From: Kuschelorhynchus macadamiae
Taxonomy: Eukaryota; Arthropoda; Insecta; Coleoptera; Curculionidae
Length of the DNA: 64,000 nt
Assembly (NCBI GenBank): GCA_030620095.1
Contig: JAUTXW010002098.1
Coordinates: 1 to 64,000, forward strand
Direction of reading: 5' to 3'
The notes beneath the pieces are model-generated. The model ran no database searches. It was not told the DNA's origin and saw nothing but the letters and a program-made list of their open reading frames with translations. Below, one piece after another: positions 32,478-44,409 of the stretch. Made by a program: the position numbers and the translations under genes. Every line of letters begins with the position of its first letter. The stretch's first letter is position 1.

Positions 32478-33677
32478 AATTATTTCTTAAATTTACTAAT
32501 TTAATCAAGAAATGCAACCAAGCTGTCAAATTTCATGCAAATAATATTTCGTTTGTTTCCATGGTTTTGAAGCACAGCCTACTTAAAATTGTTGATAGGG
32601 TTGTGGAAAGGTTGGTAAATAATTGTGAGAGAAAAAACACGAAGCCAATACTTAGCTTGATGACGTTTATTACTCGACTGACTTTCAGACGCTCTATATA
32701 AAAACGAAACAACAAAAATGATTAGTAAGCAAAGACATTTTGCGGCACCATTATCGACACAGTCGCCTTGGCCGTCTGTTTCGGTAATCGCTAATCATAA
32801 CATTGATAAGGCTTATTTAGTATATGGAAAGGAAACATAAAGAACTATTTTTAAATAGATTCACACTATTTTAACAAAAATACACATTATGTATTTAACT
32901 GATTTTTAGAGAGTTTTACGTTTGATCTGGAAAACGGCGTGGTAATAATTATTCAAAGCAATTAGAAAATCTAATTTAGATATTCTTTAGCATATAATAT
33001 TAATTTTGTTGTCTTCGTTCATATCATGTCACGTTTAATAGTTTATATTATGTTTTAGTAAAAATTGTTTAATATTAAAATTGATTCCTGAAGAAAATCC
33101 CCAAAACTCGGGAACCGTGACTTGTAAACCTATGTTATAATATATCGTTGAAATCGTCTTTCGATGCTCTATTTAAATCCGTTATAAAATATAGGGGGTT
33201 GCATTTAAAAATCTTGAGAAAACTGATGGTACGCAAAACGTGACAACACTGTAACATTTTTTTTCAATTTCAATATTTTTACCTACACGTCCAATAAAGC
33301 ATAAAATTATGTTTTTTCCTGCACAAAAATGAAACAAAAAAGTTGATAAATACCAGAGATACAACAAGTTGAAAGTATGTCAAAAATTGAAAATGATCGT
33401 AAATATCTCCGAAACGGTGCCTCGTAGACCCATCTTATATACATCGTTGAAATCGTCTCTAAGAGAGCTATTCAAATCCATAATAATATACAGGGTATTC
33501 CATTTAAAATAACAAAGTTGACATCTGTCAACGCAAAATGACACAACCTATATATATAAAAATATAATATTTAAAAAATCTAGATAAACCTAAGAAACTT
33601 TTGTATAAAACTTTTTTCCCTATCTCGTACACATTCTGAGATAAGGTAGTGGGTCATCTTATGTGGACCACCCTGTA

Positions 33678-34492
33678 CAATCGTTATATACGAATGTGCC
33701 TATAAATGATTCAATTTCCATAATATCAAACTTATTTCACCATAATAATACTGACAACTCACTTTGAGATCTGATTGAAGCATGACTTACGTCAACATAT
33801 TTTGTGTTTCAAGGAACTTTTTATGAATAAACCTCAGGAGGAGCCTGTCACCAGTGGTAGCCAATATCTTCATAAAAGCTTTTGAGAAGGAAGCCTTAGA
33901 GACGCCTCCATTAAAGCGAAACTGTTGGTTCAGATATGTAGACGACACTTTTGTAATATGGCCGCATTATCCAGAAGACCTCCCCGTGATTCTTGGTCAT
34001 CTGAATCAATAACATGCTAATATAAGTATATACAACTCCTTGTGCCTGTGGTGATGATTATATTGGAGAAACTGGATGACCCATATCGACTAGGTTTAAG
34101 GAATATGAACGATGTATCAGAAAAAAACAAATTGTACAAACTGCTGTATCTGAACCCCAACATTTCACTGGACGTGGCATAAATGTAAAAGAAACCAAAG
34201 TTCTTGCATCGGTTTCGAGATTCTATAAACCGAAAATTAGAGAATATATTGACATTTATAAGCATCCTAACAATTTGAATAGAGATACGGGCTTCAGTCT
34301 ACATCATACGTGGTTACCGTTCATTACACCGGGTCACGGTTCGGTGAACACAGTCCGACTATAAATAGACGGCCTAGGTCTCTCCGAGCTCATTTAGTGT
34401 TCTGATCTCGGGAAGTAAAGATCCCTGAAGATGTCTCGTACAATCGAAGGCGAAACGTGACCACACCCGTGAAAGCTTTCGTTTTATATACA
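33678..34492 (+). pseudogene. Penelope-like element 2, 3' part with GIY-YIG end and terminal repeat
   Basis: Continues the frame broken by mariner B: SLYTNVPINDSISII (33682), STYFVFQGTFYE (33797), CWFRYVDDTFVIWPH (33930; catalytic YVDD kept), LPVILGHLNQ. A deletion then joins to SIYNSLCACGDDYIGETG (GIY-YIG, about 34025), KVLASVSRFYKPKIREY, NRDTGFSLHHTWLPFITPG, GHGSVNTVRL and a stop near 34362. The terminal region contains the hammerhead-like motif. Confidence 0.85.
34423..34462 (+). ncRNA. Hammerhead-ribozyme-like motif, Penelope element 2
   Basis: CCCTGAAGATGTCTCG, loop TACAAT, CGAAGGCGAAACGTG. The CTGAAGA and GAAA boxes fit the conserved hammerhead core around a stem II whose pairing is imperfect (CTCG/CGAAG). 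The position after the Penelope stop codon matches known hammerheads of this class. Helices I and III are not resolved by eye. Confidence 0.5.
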
Positions 34493-34980
34493 TGTAACTT
34501 ATATATTAAGAATAAACATATTCTTTTAATAACAAAATGAAAACAAAAATTTGGTGCCGGAAATCTAACATCTGACTTTAGATGTTTTTAATGTGCTGAT
34601 TCCAAAAATGCCACCAGATTTTTTCTATCAGCTCTAGTTTTTGAGATACGGGTTACAGGTTAATTGATATTTTTTTTCTGATAAAGGACAACAAATAAAG
34701 AGATAAATATGTACTTAATCGTCAAAATAGAAATTTCCCAGAATCTAATTAACCAAATGGATACCTGGAATTGTCCCTGACCCAATGTTCCTATACTAGG
34801 AACTACTTAATACACTGCTCTTAATTACTTTTATACCTGTAATTGCCTATGACCCGATCCTTCTATACCTGCTTGGCTGTACTCGATTTAGTATATTACT
34901 GAGTTTTTTCAAGTAAAGTTGTGCTATCATTTTGTGTAAATTAGGGTCGTTTTGTAGTATCAAGACACTAAACTGAAACA
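34493..34980. other. No gene recognised
   Basis: AT-rich sequence between PLE2 and the zinc-finger pseudogene. No domain or repeat family seen. Confidence 0.45.
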
Positions 34981-35672
34981 ATGGTATCCACAAGCAGACG
35001 TACCTGTGTAAATCATCCCGATGTTTTTTGTTATGTGTGTGGTGAATACACTTTGAAAGAGAACAGAAAAACGATTTCTGACTTTCTGAAAAGAGCTTAT
35101 CTTCCTTTTTTGGCGTTCATTTAGGAGATCAAGATAAATCTTGGGCCCCACAGTTCATATGTAAAACATGTGTTGAACATTTGCGATAATGGACAACTGG
35201 AAAGAGGAAGTGCCTAAAGTTTGGTGTACCAATGGTTTGGAGAGAACCGCGAAACCATCATGACGACTGCTATTTTTGTCTCGTTAATAGTAAGAGCATA
35301 AATAGAAACAATAGACACAAACGGACATATCCTGATCTATCATTTCCATCATTCAGCAGTCTACCCGAACTGACAGAAGATGATACAGAAACATCAACGA
35401 AGTTCTAAGGAACTCCGCAGTGTTTCAATTGTAACATGAGTATAAAAGTTCACTACCTCCACAGACACCTAGATTGTTTTCCAGAAAACTTAGGTGATTG
35501 TAGTGAAGAACAGGAGGAAAGATTCCATCAGGATATTAAAACTATGGAAGATCGTTATCAAGGACGATGGGATAGCCACATGATGGCGGACTACTTCTGG
35601 AGCCTTCAGCGAGACTGCCCTAGTAAACTTCGTTCTAGAAAGTCGTATAAAAGAAAATTTGTATGTGATTAG
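34981..35672 (+). pseudogene. Truncated member of a repetitive insect zinc-finger family
   Basis: The start (MVSTSRRTCVNHPDVFCYVCG, ENRKTISDFLKRAY, APQFICKTCVEHLR, KCLKFGVPMVWREPRNHHDD, CYFCLVN) and the end (NMSIKVHYLHRHLDCFPENL, RFHQDIKTMEDRYQGRWD, MMADYFWSL, KSYKRKFV) match, from memory, an uncharacterised protein present in many copies in several insect genomes. Cys pairs CYVC, CKTC and CYFC suggest zinc binding. The large middle part between TETSTKF and CFNCNMSIK is missing; frameshifts near 35120 and 35185 and a TAA before the join also inactivate it. Function unknown. Confidence 0.65.
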
Positions 35673-35943
35673 GGACTAACGTAATTATGTAAATTACGTT
35701 TTTGCAATAAATACTTAAATGCATGTGTCTTTGTTTTTTAACTGGCAATAGTAATATTATATATTATAACAGTTATAACTTAACTTAAACTAGATCTGAT
35801 AGACAAAATCTGAGAACTTTTTTACATTCTGCATCCAAAAATCACCCATGAACAGTTTAAAAATCGCAGATACCAAAATGTGTATTGGCCTATGTTATTA
35901 TTTATTATTAATTATTATTATTATATATTTTATTTTTCATGTA

Positions 35944-36900
35944 CAGGGTGTCCCATTTTGGTTGCAATTGCGGAATATCTCGCATATTTTTAAATATAGA
36001 ACCATGCAGTTTTCGCGAACCTGAACTACTTTTTTTGTGAAACGAAGGATGCCGCAAACAAAATACTTATAGCTCTTCGAGCTACAGGGCGATATTGAAA
36101 ATATTACATTTTCGGGTACCCCTTGTATCTCAGTTGTCTGACAACTAGTTAAAAAGATGAAAAGGGATCCTTTTAGAACTTTTTACGCTGAATCCAGTGG
36201 CGTAGTCTATTTTTGTCTAAATATTACTGTTTTTGAAATATTGACCAATACTTGTTTTTTTTTTAAATGGGACACCCTTTATATTTGTCAGAAAATTAAT
36301 TTGACTTTTCACAAGCTTCTCAAAAATATATAACAGTATGGGTCTATTTTAATAAACAACAACAAAAATCGTAGTTTTCATAATTCGCATTCAAAATTTT
36401 GCAGTAGGCCGTGAAAAACAATGCTGCTTTTTATTGTTTACTTGGAAGTAAGTGACAGTTCCCAAATTTTTTTCTATGCCTTGTTATTACTTTTTATATA
36501 AATTTTGTATTGTGTTTTTTAAGTTTAGTTTACATCCCGCACACAGAATTACAATTTTAAGATGAGTGCACAATTTTTAAAGGACGTCGACAGCTTTGAA
36601 GTCAAAACCCAAAGGTAGGCCCGTTTCTGTTAGAACCGCTGAAAATATTGAACGTGTTCGAATATCATTTTTAAGAAGCTCCACACAAACCTAGCTTAAC
36701 GTGGATATTGCATAAGTATTTACAGTTTCATCCATACAAAATTCAATTAGTTCAACAATTTAACGAAGCAAATTTTGCATCTAGGCTTAATTTTTTGCAT
36801 TTTTTAAGAAATACCCCCAATCTTATCCAGAACTTGTTTACGTCGGATGAAACCCAATTTTATCTCACCGGTTATGCAAACATAAATATGACATGATATA
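35944..36900 (+). mobile_element. Mariner F, truncated; arm homologous to mariner E
   Basis: TA at 35942-35943 then CAGGGTGTCCCATTTTGG. The following 500 bp parallel the left arm of element E (TATCTCGC, AGAACC, TACAGGGCGA, CCAGTGGCGTAGTC, AAATGGGACACCC, TGGGTCTATTTTAATAAACA). Inside lies a transposase fragment (about 36560-36900) of another subfamily: KGRPVSVRTAENIERVRISF, then LQFHPYKIQLVQQFNEANF and LFTSDETQFYLTG with the first Asp. The rest and the right end are missing. Confidence 0.7.
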
Positions 36901-38027
36901 ACTACACCAAACACGGAGGTGCTACGCTACCCCCAGAGTACCTCATTCCACTATAGATAAAACGTAAAAAACCAAATTGAACGATGAAATTGCATAGAAA
37001 TTCGATTACCCAGACGAATGTAGGATATTTTGGTTTCAAACGTCATGAGAATTTTGGTTTTTGACGTGTATCTATGTACAAGAATGAACAGATTGACAAG
37101 TAGGTTTTCTTTGAATGAAGAATTTGATGTTTTAGGACTTTCGTTTCGATTCGTTTCGATTTGTCAATTCATATGAATAAACAAATAGGCGAACCAACGA
37201 ATCGACGATTATTTCATCCATGCTATTCATAAATTTTTATTTAATTATTTCGCATGAATTTCATGCATTTCAATGTTTGACAATACATAAAAACAAAAGA
37301 TGTAATGGGGATGAATGGTTCGCCGAAATCAACGACTACTTGATTATTCGCCAAAAACACGGAATCGCCGCGCTCGGACGAATCAACGAATAAACGAATG
37401 AATAAATAATCAGCGAGCTTTACGCACTTTTCAGCCGAAAAGGATACATTTTTTCATCTTTGTCTGCTAATTATGACCAAACACTTGAACCAACTTTAAT
37501 GTTTATAAAAGTCGTTCAGAGAATTTAATACCCTTTAATTTTGGTAATAATGAAATTTTCTCTACGATGCATCCCTTAGATATCATAAGCCAAAAACTAA
37601 AAGAATGCTTAATTTTTGCAGTTTTTTTGCTCCCAAAAGTTTAGCTTTCCTCAGAAACCATCATAAACTCATATTACTTTTAATTAAGATGCCCAAAATG
37701 AAATAAAATCATTTCCAGCTTTTTAGGAATTAACGGAAACCAAAAGTCTAATTTGACTGAGCTATTTATAGTAAACCATTTTCCTTAGCCCTGTTGCTTC
37801 TTGTGACCAAATATGAGCTTTTTTTACGCAAAAATAAGGTTTAAAGTTATCTCGATCGAATTGCTCTTACATTAGAAAACAATTAGCAACAAGTAAAAAA
37901 TACGCAAATGTCAGTTTATAAAAAGTTCGTAAATTATATAAAAATCTCAGAAATCTTCTGAACACAGAATTAAGATATAATAATAACTTCTGAGAGTAGA
38001 TAACATTATAGACCTGTTCTAAAGCTG
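36901..38027. other. No gene recognised
   Basis: Contains repeated TCGTTTCGATTCG / CGAATCAACGAAT words (37140-37400), perhaps part of an unidentified repeat. No protein similarity seen. Confidence 0.45.
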
Positions 38028-38029
38028 TA

Positions 38030-40196
38030 CAGGGTGATCATTTATAATGTCCCCCCTCCTCTAACTTTTTTATTTGACGTTTGGTAGAAAAACGTCAAAT
38101 ATAAAAGTTTCACAAAAAACAATAAGCTATTTGCAGCATACATTTTTATATATACAGGGTGTTGCCGAAATCACCCACAGATAAAAGTTATATTTTTTTA
38201 AATGGAACACCCTGTATATTATACGCTAAATTAAATCCTATGAAAATTCTGCATATTTTTTGTATAACATGTCCTGTACCCAAATACAATAGTTTTCGAA
38301 ATATCTGCGATTTTATCATTCAGAAATAAAAACATTATTCTAAAGCTTATAATTTAGCTTAGATGGCTGTGAAGTAGATCGATACCAACAAACAAAATAT
38401 TTGTTTATAAGTGACAGTGACAGTTACACATTTAGCAACATTATACGTTCTTTTTATTGTAAAATGCCTTATTCGGAAAGAGAAAAACAATTAATTTTGG
38501 AAATTTTTATTACAACAAACATCCAGACTAGCGAGAAAAAAGAAAACATTGGAAATTGATGAAGGCAGTGATTTAAACATTTTACTAAAAGTGGAAGAAA
38601 AGCCCAATATTTCCATAAAAAAAAATATCGGGAAGCCTGAAAGCTTCAAAAACAAAAAAAACTTCTAAAACTTAATTAATAATAATATAATACATTTATT
38701 CTTACAAATGGAATTGTTCAACTGGTCCCCCGTTTTCTTCAATACATTTGATGTATGTTCTTCGTAATCGATCCAAAGCGGCAGTGATAGACTGGGAATA
38801 TTCTTGATTTAGAATTTGAATTTCCGTTCTAATCAAGACTTTTAGGTGTTCTCTATTTTCGATGTTATTTGCGTTCACATGATCTTTTAGAGTTCCCCAT
38901 AAAAATGCATCCATCGGCGTCAAGTCAGGACTGTTAGGTGGCCAGTTTATCGTACCATTTTTTCCAATCCATTCCGTGAACTGTTGGTTTAAATAGTCTT
39001 TAACCAATACGACACAATGAGGAGGAGCACCATCTTGTTGGAAGACGAGGTTTCTCAGTTGCTCCAATGGGAGCTCATCCATGTAGTTTTCTAATTCGTT
39101 CCGGAGAAAATTTATATAACCATTACCGTTTAAAATATCTTCGAAAAAATGACGGCCTATTATTTTATTGTTTAAAATAGCACACCACACATTAACAGTT
39201 TGACGTCCTTGAAATTGAAATTCCCTGTAGCAATGGGGATTTACTGTGGCCCACTGTCTGCTATTTTTTCGATTTATCATTCCACTAGTAGAAAACGATG
39301 ACTCGTCGGTCCAAAAAACATTTTTTAAATAATCTTCATTTTCATTAACTTTTTCCAACATTGCATGGCAAAATTCAACCCATTTTTTCTCGATGCCTGG
39401 GCGTTAATTTTGTGGTAGGCCTAATTTTGAATACCTTGTATCCTGCATTTTTGAGAGTGGTTTGAATCCTCCCATAAGATGTATTTTTTGGATCAATAAA
39501 CTCTTCTCTCAGGCTTCCCGATATTTTTCTTATGGAAATATTGGGATTTTCTTCCACTTTTAGTAAAATGTTTAAATCACTACCTTCATCAATTTCCATT
39601 GTTCTCTTCTTTCTCGTTAGGCTGGATGTTTGTTGAAATTTTTCATAAATTCGATGAAAGGTTTTTTTGTCCGGAATGTGCATCCGGGGGTTAATTACAC
39701 GTAATTCTCTTTGAGCCAATTTAGCACTCTTATTTGCTTTGATAAAAGTTTCCAAAATTAATCGTTTTTCTCTTTCCGAATAGGGCACTTTACAATAAAA
39801 AGAACGTATAATGTTGCTAAATGTGTAACTGTCACTGTCAGTTATAAACAAACATTTTGTTTGTTGGTATCGATCTACTTCACAGCCACCTAAGCTAAAT
39901 TATAAGCTTTAGAATAAATCGCAGATATTTCGAAAACTATTGTATTTGGGTATAGGACATGTTATACAAAAAATATGCAGAATTTTCATAGGATTTAATT
40001 TAGCGTATAATATACAGGGTGTTCCATTTAAAAAAATATAACTTTAATCTGTGGGTGATTTTGGCAACACCCTGTATATATAAAAATGTATGCTGCAAAT
40101 AGCTTATTGTTTTTTGTGAAACTTTTATATTTGACGTTTTTTTACCAAACGTCAAATAAAAAAGTTAGAGGGGGGACATTATAAATGATCACCGCG
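38030..40196 (-). mobile_element. Mariner D, long-TIR DD40D element, 2,167 bp
   Basis: TA at 38028-38029 and 40197-40198; ends CAGGGTGATCATTTATAATG and its inverse (right end mutated to CACCGCG). The arms, about 38030-38655 and 39520-40196, include a 60-bp sub-module flanked by TA (38155-38214; 40015-40074), 125 and 122 bp inside the ends. The left arm continues into an inverted, internally deleted copy of the first 60 or so transposase codons (38463-38640). Confidence 0.92.
38702..39851 (-). CDS. Mariner D transposase, intact except for one frameshift
   Basis: PYSEREKRLILETFIKANKS and AQRELRVINPRMHIPDKKTF form the DUF4817-like HTH; ISIRKISGSLREEF and YGRIQTTLKNAGYKVFKI the second helical part. 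The frame shifts by one base in an A6 run near 39388 (HREK|WVEFCHAM). VFWTDESSFSTSGMINRKN has the first Asp, NVWCAILNNKIIGRHFF follows, VFQQDGAPPH has the second, WPPNSPDLTPMD the third (x40), and YIKCIEENGGPVEQFHL ends it. The ancestral start, kept as ATG in the inverted partial copy at 38463, is GTG here; an upstream in-frame ATG exists at 39851. A homopolymer error in assembly could explain the frameshift. Confidence 0.85.
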
Positions 40197-40198
40197 TA

Positions 40199-41110
40199 CA
40201 AATAAGGTAAAAAATTCCAAAAAAAAAGAATCCAAAAAATCCATGGATAATAAATTCCTTACTAAGTTCTATTGTAAAAACGAACAAATTATATGTCCCG
40301 CTACAGAATATTCCGGAAAATGACAACTTAAAGCAACAATATAAAATATATAAAAATAAATTAAATACTTTAATTAAAAAAAGAGGCAAAAATATGCCAA
40401 AAAGCTTACTGAAAAAATAAATCATTACCAAAAAAACTATGGACCTGTGTAAATGGATATGCGGGAAATGTCTAGATAGATCTAACATAGATCTAACTAA
40501 AACAGAAAATCAAGACACAATTACAGATCAGCAAGCGATAACAAACGCGTTTAATGTTTTTTTACTGATATGGGTGAGTCAACCATACTATGTTTTTTTC
40601 ATGATGATGAAAAAGAAATCACTAAAGTTACAAGCACCTTGAAAGAAGAAAATCTCCTGGATTGGATCAGATAAGGGCAGAAAATTTAAATGCTGTGTCT
40701 AATATAATATCCGGACCATTAAGCCTAATAATTAATAAGAGTTTCGAGCAAGGACCGAAAAAAAAACGAATATTAAACTTTGTAAAAAAACATAACATCA
40801 TCTCACAACGCCAGTTCAATTTTATAGAACAAAAATCATCAAAACGTACTATTGGCTACTTAACGTCATTAGTATATAACGCAGTTTATAAGAAACGCTC
40901 TAAGTATTTTTGTAGATCTCGATAAAGCTGTTAATACGGTATGTCATAAAATAGTATTAGAGAAACTTGAAAAGTATGTCATAAGGGAAAAATCACATTG
41001 TCTAATGAAAACCTACTTAACAAATCGACAGCAAATAGTTTCTATAAATGGCATACACAGTGAAAAGAGAATAGTGGTCACCATGGAACAGTAGATTTGG
41101 TTTATAATGG
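40199..41110 (+). pseudogene. LINE reverse transcriptase debris (Jockey/CR1-like)
   Basis: Scattered blocks: NDNLKQQYKIYKNKLNTLIK (about 40320), SNIISGPLSLIINKSFEQG (40690), FVDLDKAVNTVCHKIVLEKL (about 40908; first RT Asp region), YVIRGKSHCLMKTYLTNRQQ (40972) and VSINGIHSEKRIV (41038). Frames change several times and the YxDD box is absent. It starts abruptly after mariner D. Confidence 0.65.
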
Positions 41111-41256
41111 TATATAATCATATAGAAAATCTATGCAGAAAGTTAAGAAAAAATTGTTATCATTTAAAGTCATTATTAAATTAATGTAGTCAAAATGCTT
41201 TGTTGTCAGTATATTATTCTAATATACACTCTCACTTATCGTACGGCATGTATGTA

Positions 41257-43889
41257 CAGGGCGGTCCACTTAAGATGCTCCTATACTTTATCTCAATAAA
41301 TGAGACATTGAGAAAAAAAAGTTAAATATAAAAAGTATTTGACCCTGAGTATATTTTCTATTTATAATGTTTTTATGTACACAGGGTGTTCCATTGTGCC
41401 AGAACAGTAACCAACTTTTTTCTTTTTAATGAAACGGTATGAATATTTTTAGAAGTTCTAATTTTACGCCTGATTTTGAGTATTTTTTGTCATCATCGCA
41501 TACGCATATATTTTGAGTAGTTTTTGAGAAAAATTAATTTTTCTAATTTTTTTCTTAAAAACAGGTTTTTGGAAAAATGTTATTTTTTTACACTCGAAGA
41601 CTAAAATTGTGAATTTTGGTTATGGATCCATGGGAGTGGTTAATATTTAATACTCTGACCTATCAAGAGCGAAAATCCAATGTTTTTGTAACTAAAAAAA
41701 CTTAATTTTTTTAAATGGAACACCCATTTGGCACTTTTATTGTGTTTATGATTTAATTCTGCTTCATTTCATATATATAGTTTATATTCCAAAAATTAGT
41801 ATTTCAGGTATTTTTGTTAAAAATCTAACTAAACCTAAATAATATCCTATTCTAAGTTTTTTTTAACATTATAATTAAATTTAACATTAAATCAACAAGT
41901 AATGCAAGAAAGAAAGTAACTAATTACTTATTACAAAACATTTTCGACATAACCCCCCCCCGTCTTTGGCAATACAAGTAGTATAATTTTACGGTCACGG
42001 TTTTAATTTTCGCAATCTTAATTTTACAAGATATCCATGGAAAAACAAAACTAGTAAAATTGTTGCCTGGACACCAATAAATACACAGTTTTTATTTATG
42101 GCCTCTAACTCTTTTTAAAGGAAAACTGGCTTTATACAGTGTCCAAGAGCGTTTAAATCTTCATGAATGTTACATAAGAAATAATAAGAGTCCAGCATTA
42201 GCCCTGTGGGAGTATCGGTTGTTGTATCCTGCAAGACGGGTGCCCACGAAACATATTTTTTCACGAATTGTTCGTGATCTTGAACGTGGAGTGGTAATCA
42301 ATAAACAAAAACGGCGCCCAAAAATTGTCCTAACAGAAGAAAAGCAATTAGAAATTCTCCTGTATTTTGAAGAAAACAACGAAAATTCGCAAAGAGATGC
42401 ATCCCGAGATCTACTGGGAATTAGTAAGACTAGTGTTCAAAAGACTTTAACTGATAATAACTACCATCCGTTCAAATTTTTACCAGTTCAGGAATTATTC
42501 CATCAGGACTTTTAAACAAGGCTTTTTTTATTGTTCTCTCATGATAGACCACCATTTTGAAACTGACGTTCTTAAAAATATTTTATTCACCGATGAGGCA
42601 ATTTTCAATACGGCCGGCATGTTCAACCGAAAAAATACTCATTACTGGTGTAACTCAAATGAACATCGTGTAAAAGAATTGAAAAAACAAGGTCGAAGAA
42701 GTGTTTATGTGTGGTGTAGTATTATCCGTGATCGAATAATAGGTCCAGTATTTTATGACTGTTCTGAATGGTGAGAGGTATTTAAATTTATTGGAGAACG
42801 AAATATTTCCGTTAATTGACAATCTGCCGAACGATATTAAAAAAAGGCTTGTTTATCAACAAGATAGTGCTGCATATCACACTGTAGTGCCTGTAAGAAA
42901 TTGTTTGAATCAACGGTTTTTATTTTGGATTGGTCGGTACGCGACCATAAATTGGCCAGCGAGGAGCCCCGACTTAACACCCCTGGATTTTTTTGATAGG
43001 GCAACCTAAAAACGAGGTGTATCAAAATAGGTGTAATACTGTTCAAGATTTAAAAAGGAGAATTAGGCAAAAGGTAGAAAGGCTTAATGCAACAGACGCG
43101 GTTAGAAATGCTATTGAGAGAATTGAAACCATGTATACTACTTGTATTGCCAAAGACGGAGGTTATGTCGAAAATGTTCTGTAATAATACTTGTTGATTT
43201 AGTGTTAAATTTAATTATAATGTTAAAAAAAACTTAGATTAGGATATTATTTAGGTTTAGTTAGATTTTTAACAAAAATACCCGAATTATTATAGAAAAT
43301 TGGTCATAACTTCTAAACTACTAATTTTTGGAATATAAACTATATATATGGAATGATGCAGAATCCTAAACACAATAAAAGTGCTAAATACAGGGTGTTC
43401 CGTTTAAAAAAATTAAGTTTTTTTAGTTACAAAAACATTTTTTTTGATGGTCATTTGTGACCACCCTGTATAATGGATTTTCGCTCTTGATAGGTCAGAG
43501 TATTAAATATTAACCACTCCCATGGATCCATAACCAAAATTCACAATTCTAATATTCAGGTGTGAAAAAATCACATATTTCCAAAAACCTGTTTTTCCAA
43601 AAAAAATTAGAAAAGTTAATTTTTCTCAAAAACTACTCAAAATTTCGTATGCTATGATGACAAAAAATACTCAAAATCAAGCGTGGAATTAGAATTTCTA
43701 AAAATATTAATACCATTTCGTTAAAAAGAAAAAAGTTGGTTACTGTTCTGGCACAATGAAACACCCTATATAAAAATATTATAAATAAAAAATAGACTTA
43801 GGGTCAAATACTTTTTGTGTTTAACTTTTTTTTCTCAGTGTCTTATGTATTGAGATAAAGTATAGGAGCATCTTAAGTGGACCACCCTG
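41257..43889 (+). mobile_element. Mariner G, long-TIR DD40D element, 2,633 bp
   Basis: TA at 41255-41256 and 43890-43891; ends CAGGGCGGTCCACTTAAGAT and its inverse. The arms, about 41257-41993 and 43140-43889, extend past the stop codon so that the left arm carries an inverted copy of the last 16 or so transposase codons. A second terminus-like module begins near 41392. The right arm has an extra GGTCATTTGTGACC ACCCTGTATA insert near 43450. A TA microsatellite follows closely at 43930. Confidence 0.9.
42126..43184 (+). pseudogene. Mariner G transposase, broken
   Basis: TVQERLNLHECYIRNNKSPA and LALWEYRLLYPARRVPTKH (HTH), RRPKIVLTEEKQLEILLYFE, SKTSVQKTLTDNNYHPFKF, stop and shift near 42513, NILFTDEAIFNTAGMFNRKN (first Asp), VYVWCSIIRDRIIGPVFYD, shift near 42765, LVYQQDSAAYH (second), NWPARSPDLTPLDFF (third, x40), shift near 43003, IERIETMYTTCIAKDGGYVE. 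The start codon is lost. Same family as element B; it supplies the part deleted there. Confidence 0.85.
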
Positions 43890-43929
43890 TACATGCAAAA
43901 GTATGCATTATGTGTGGAATTTCATGTAC

Positions 43930-43986
<57 letters not shown>
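43930..43986. repeat. (TA)n microsatellite
   Basis: Alternating AT tract with one C interruption, 40 bp beyond the right end of mariner G. Confidence 0.95.
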
Positions 43987-43988
<2 letters not shown>

Positions 43989-44409
43989 CTGCTACCTAAT
44001 AGTACACATAAATCAAATTTTGTCAAAAAAAAAGTAATGTTTATTGCATGTAGATTTTTTAATAAATTGGGTTATTCTGCTCAAGTTAGTTTAGTTTTTT
44101 TTTAAGTTATAGTTAATTTTCGTATTTTTTTCTTTTTTAGTCAAATTTCATGTATGATGTAGCTTCGTCAGTACGTATATTTAGATAGATTAATCTTGAC
44201 GTTTTCCAATTACCGATGGTATATTATTTATTAATTTCGCCTAGAACACGACAGGTCTTGGATTAGAGTCTCAGCGAAGTCGAATCAACTTTTTCAATTT
44301 TAATAAATCTATCTGAAATGCCAATTAAGTAATTTTGGAAAATTTATAATAGTAAAATACAGACAATTAACAAGTAACAATAATTAAACCAATCGAAATT
44401 AAATTTGAC
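43987..44409. other. No gene recognised
   Basis: AT-rich, no domain seen. Confidence 0.45.

Larger units (their letters stand above)
30846..33675 (-). mobile_element. Mariner B, long-TIR DD40D element nested in PLE2, 2,830 bp
   Basis: Ends CAGGGTGGCCCACATCAG and its inverse, with TA at 30844-30845 and 33676-33677. Removing the element and one TA joins TTCGATGTA to CAATCG, restoring the Penelope peptide FDVQSLYTNV. The arms are about 30846-31512 and 33001-33675, roughly 670 bp. A 60-bp sub-module lies 125 bp inside each end (30971-31030; 33491-33550). 32480-33000 is non-coding. Confidence 0.92.
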
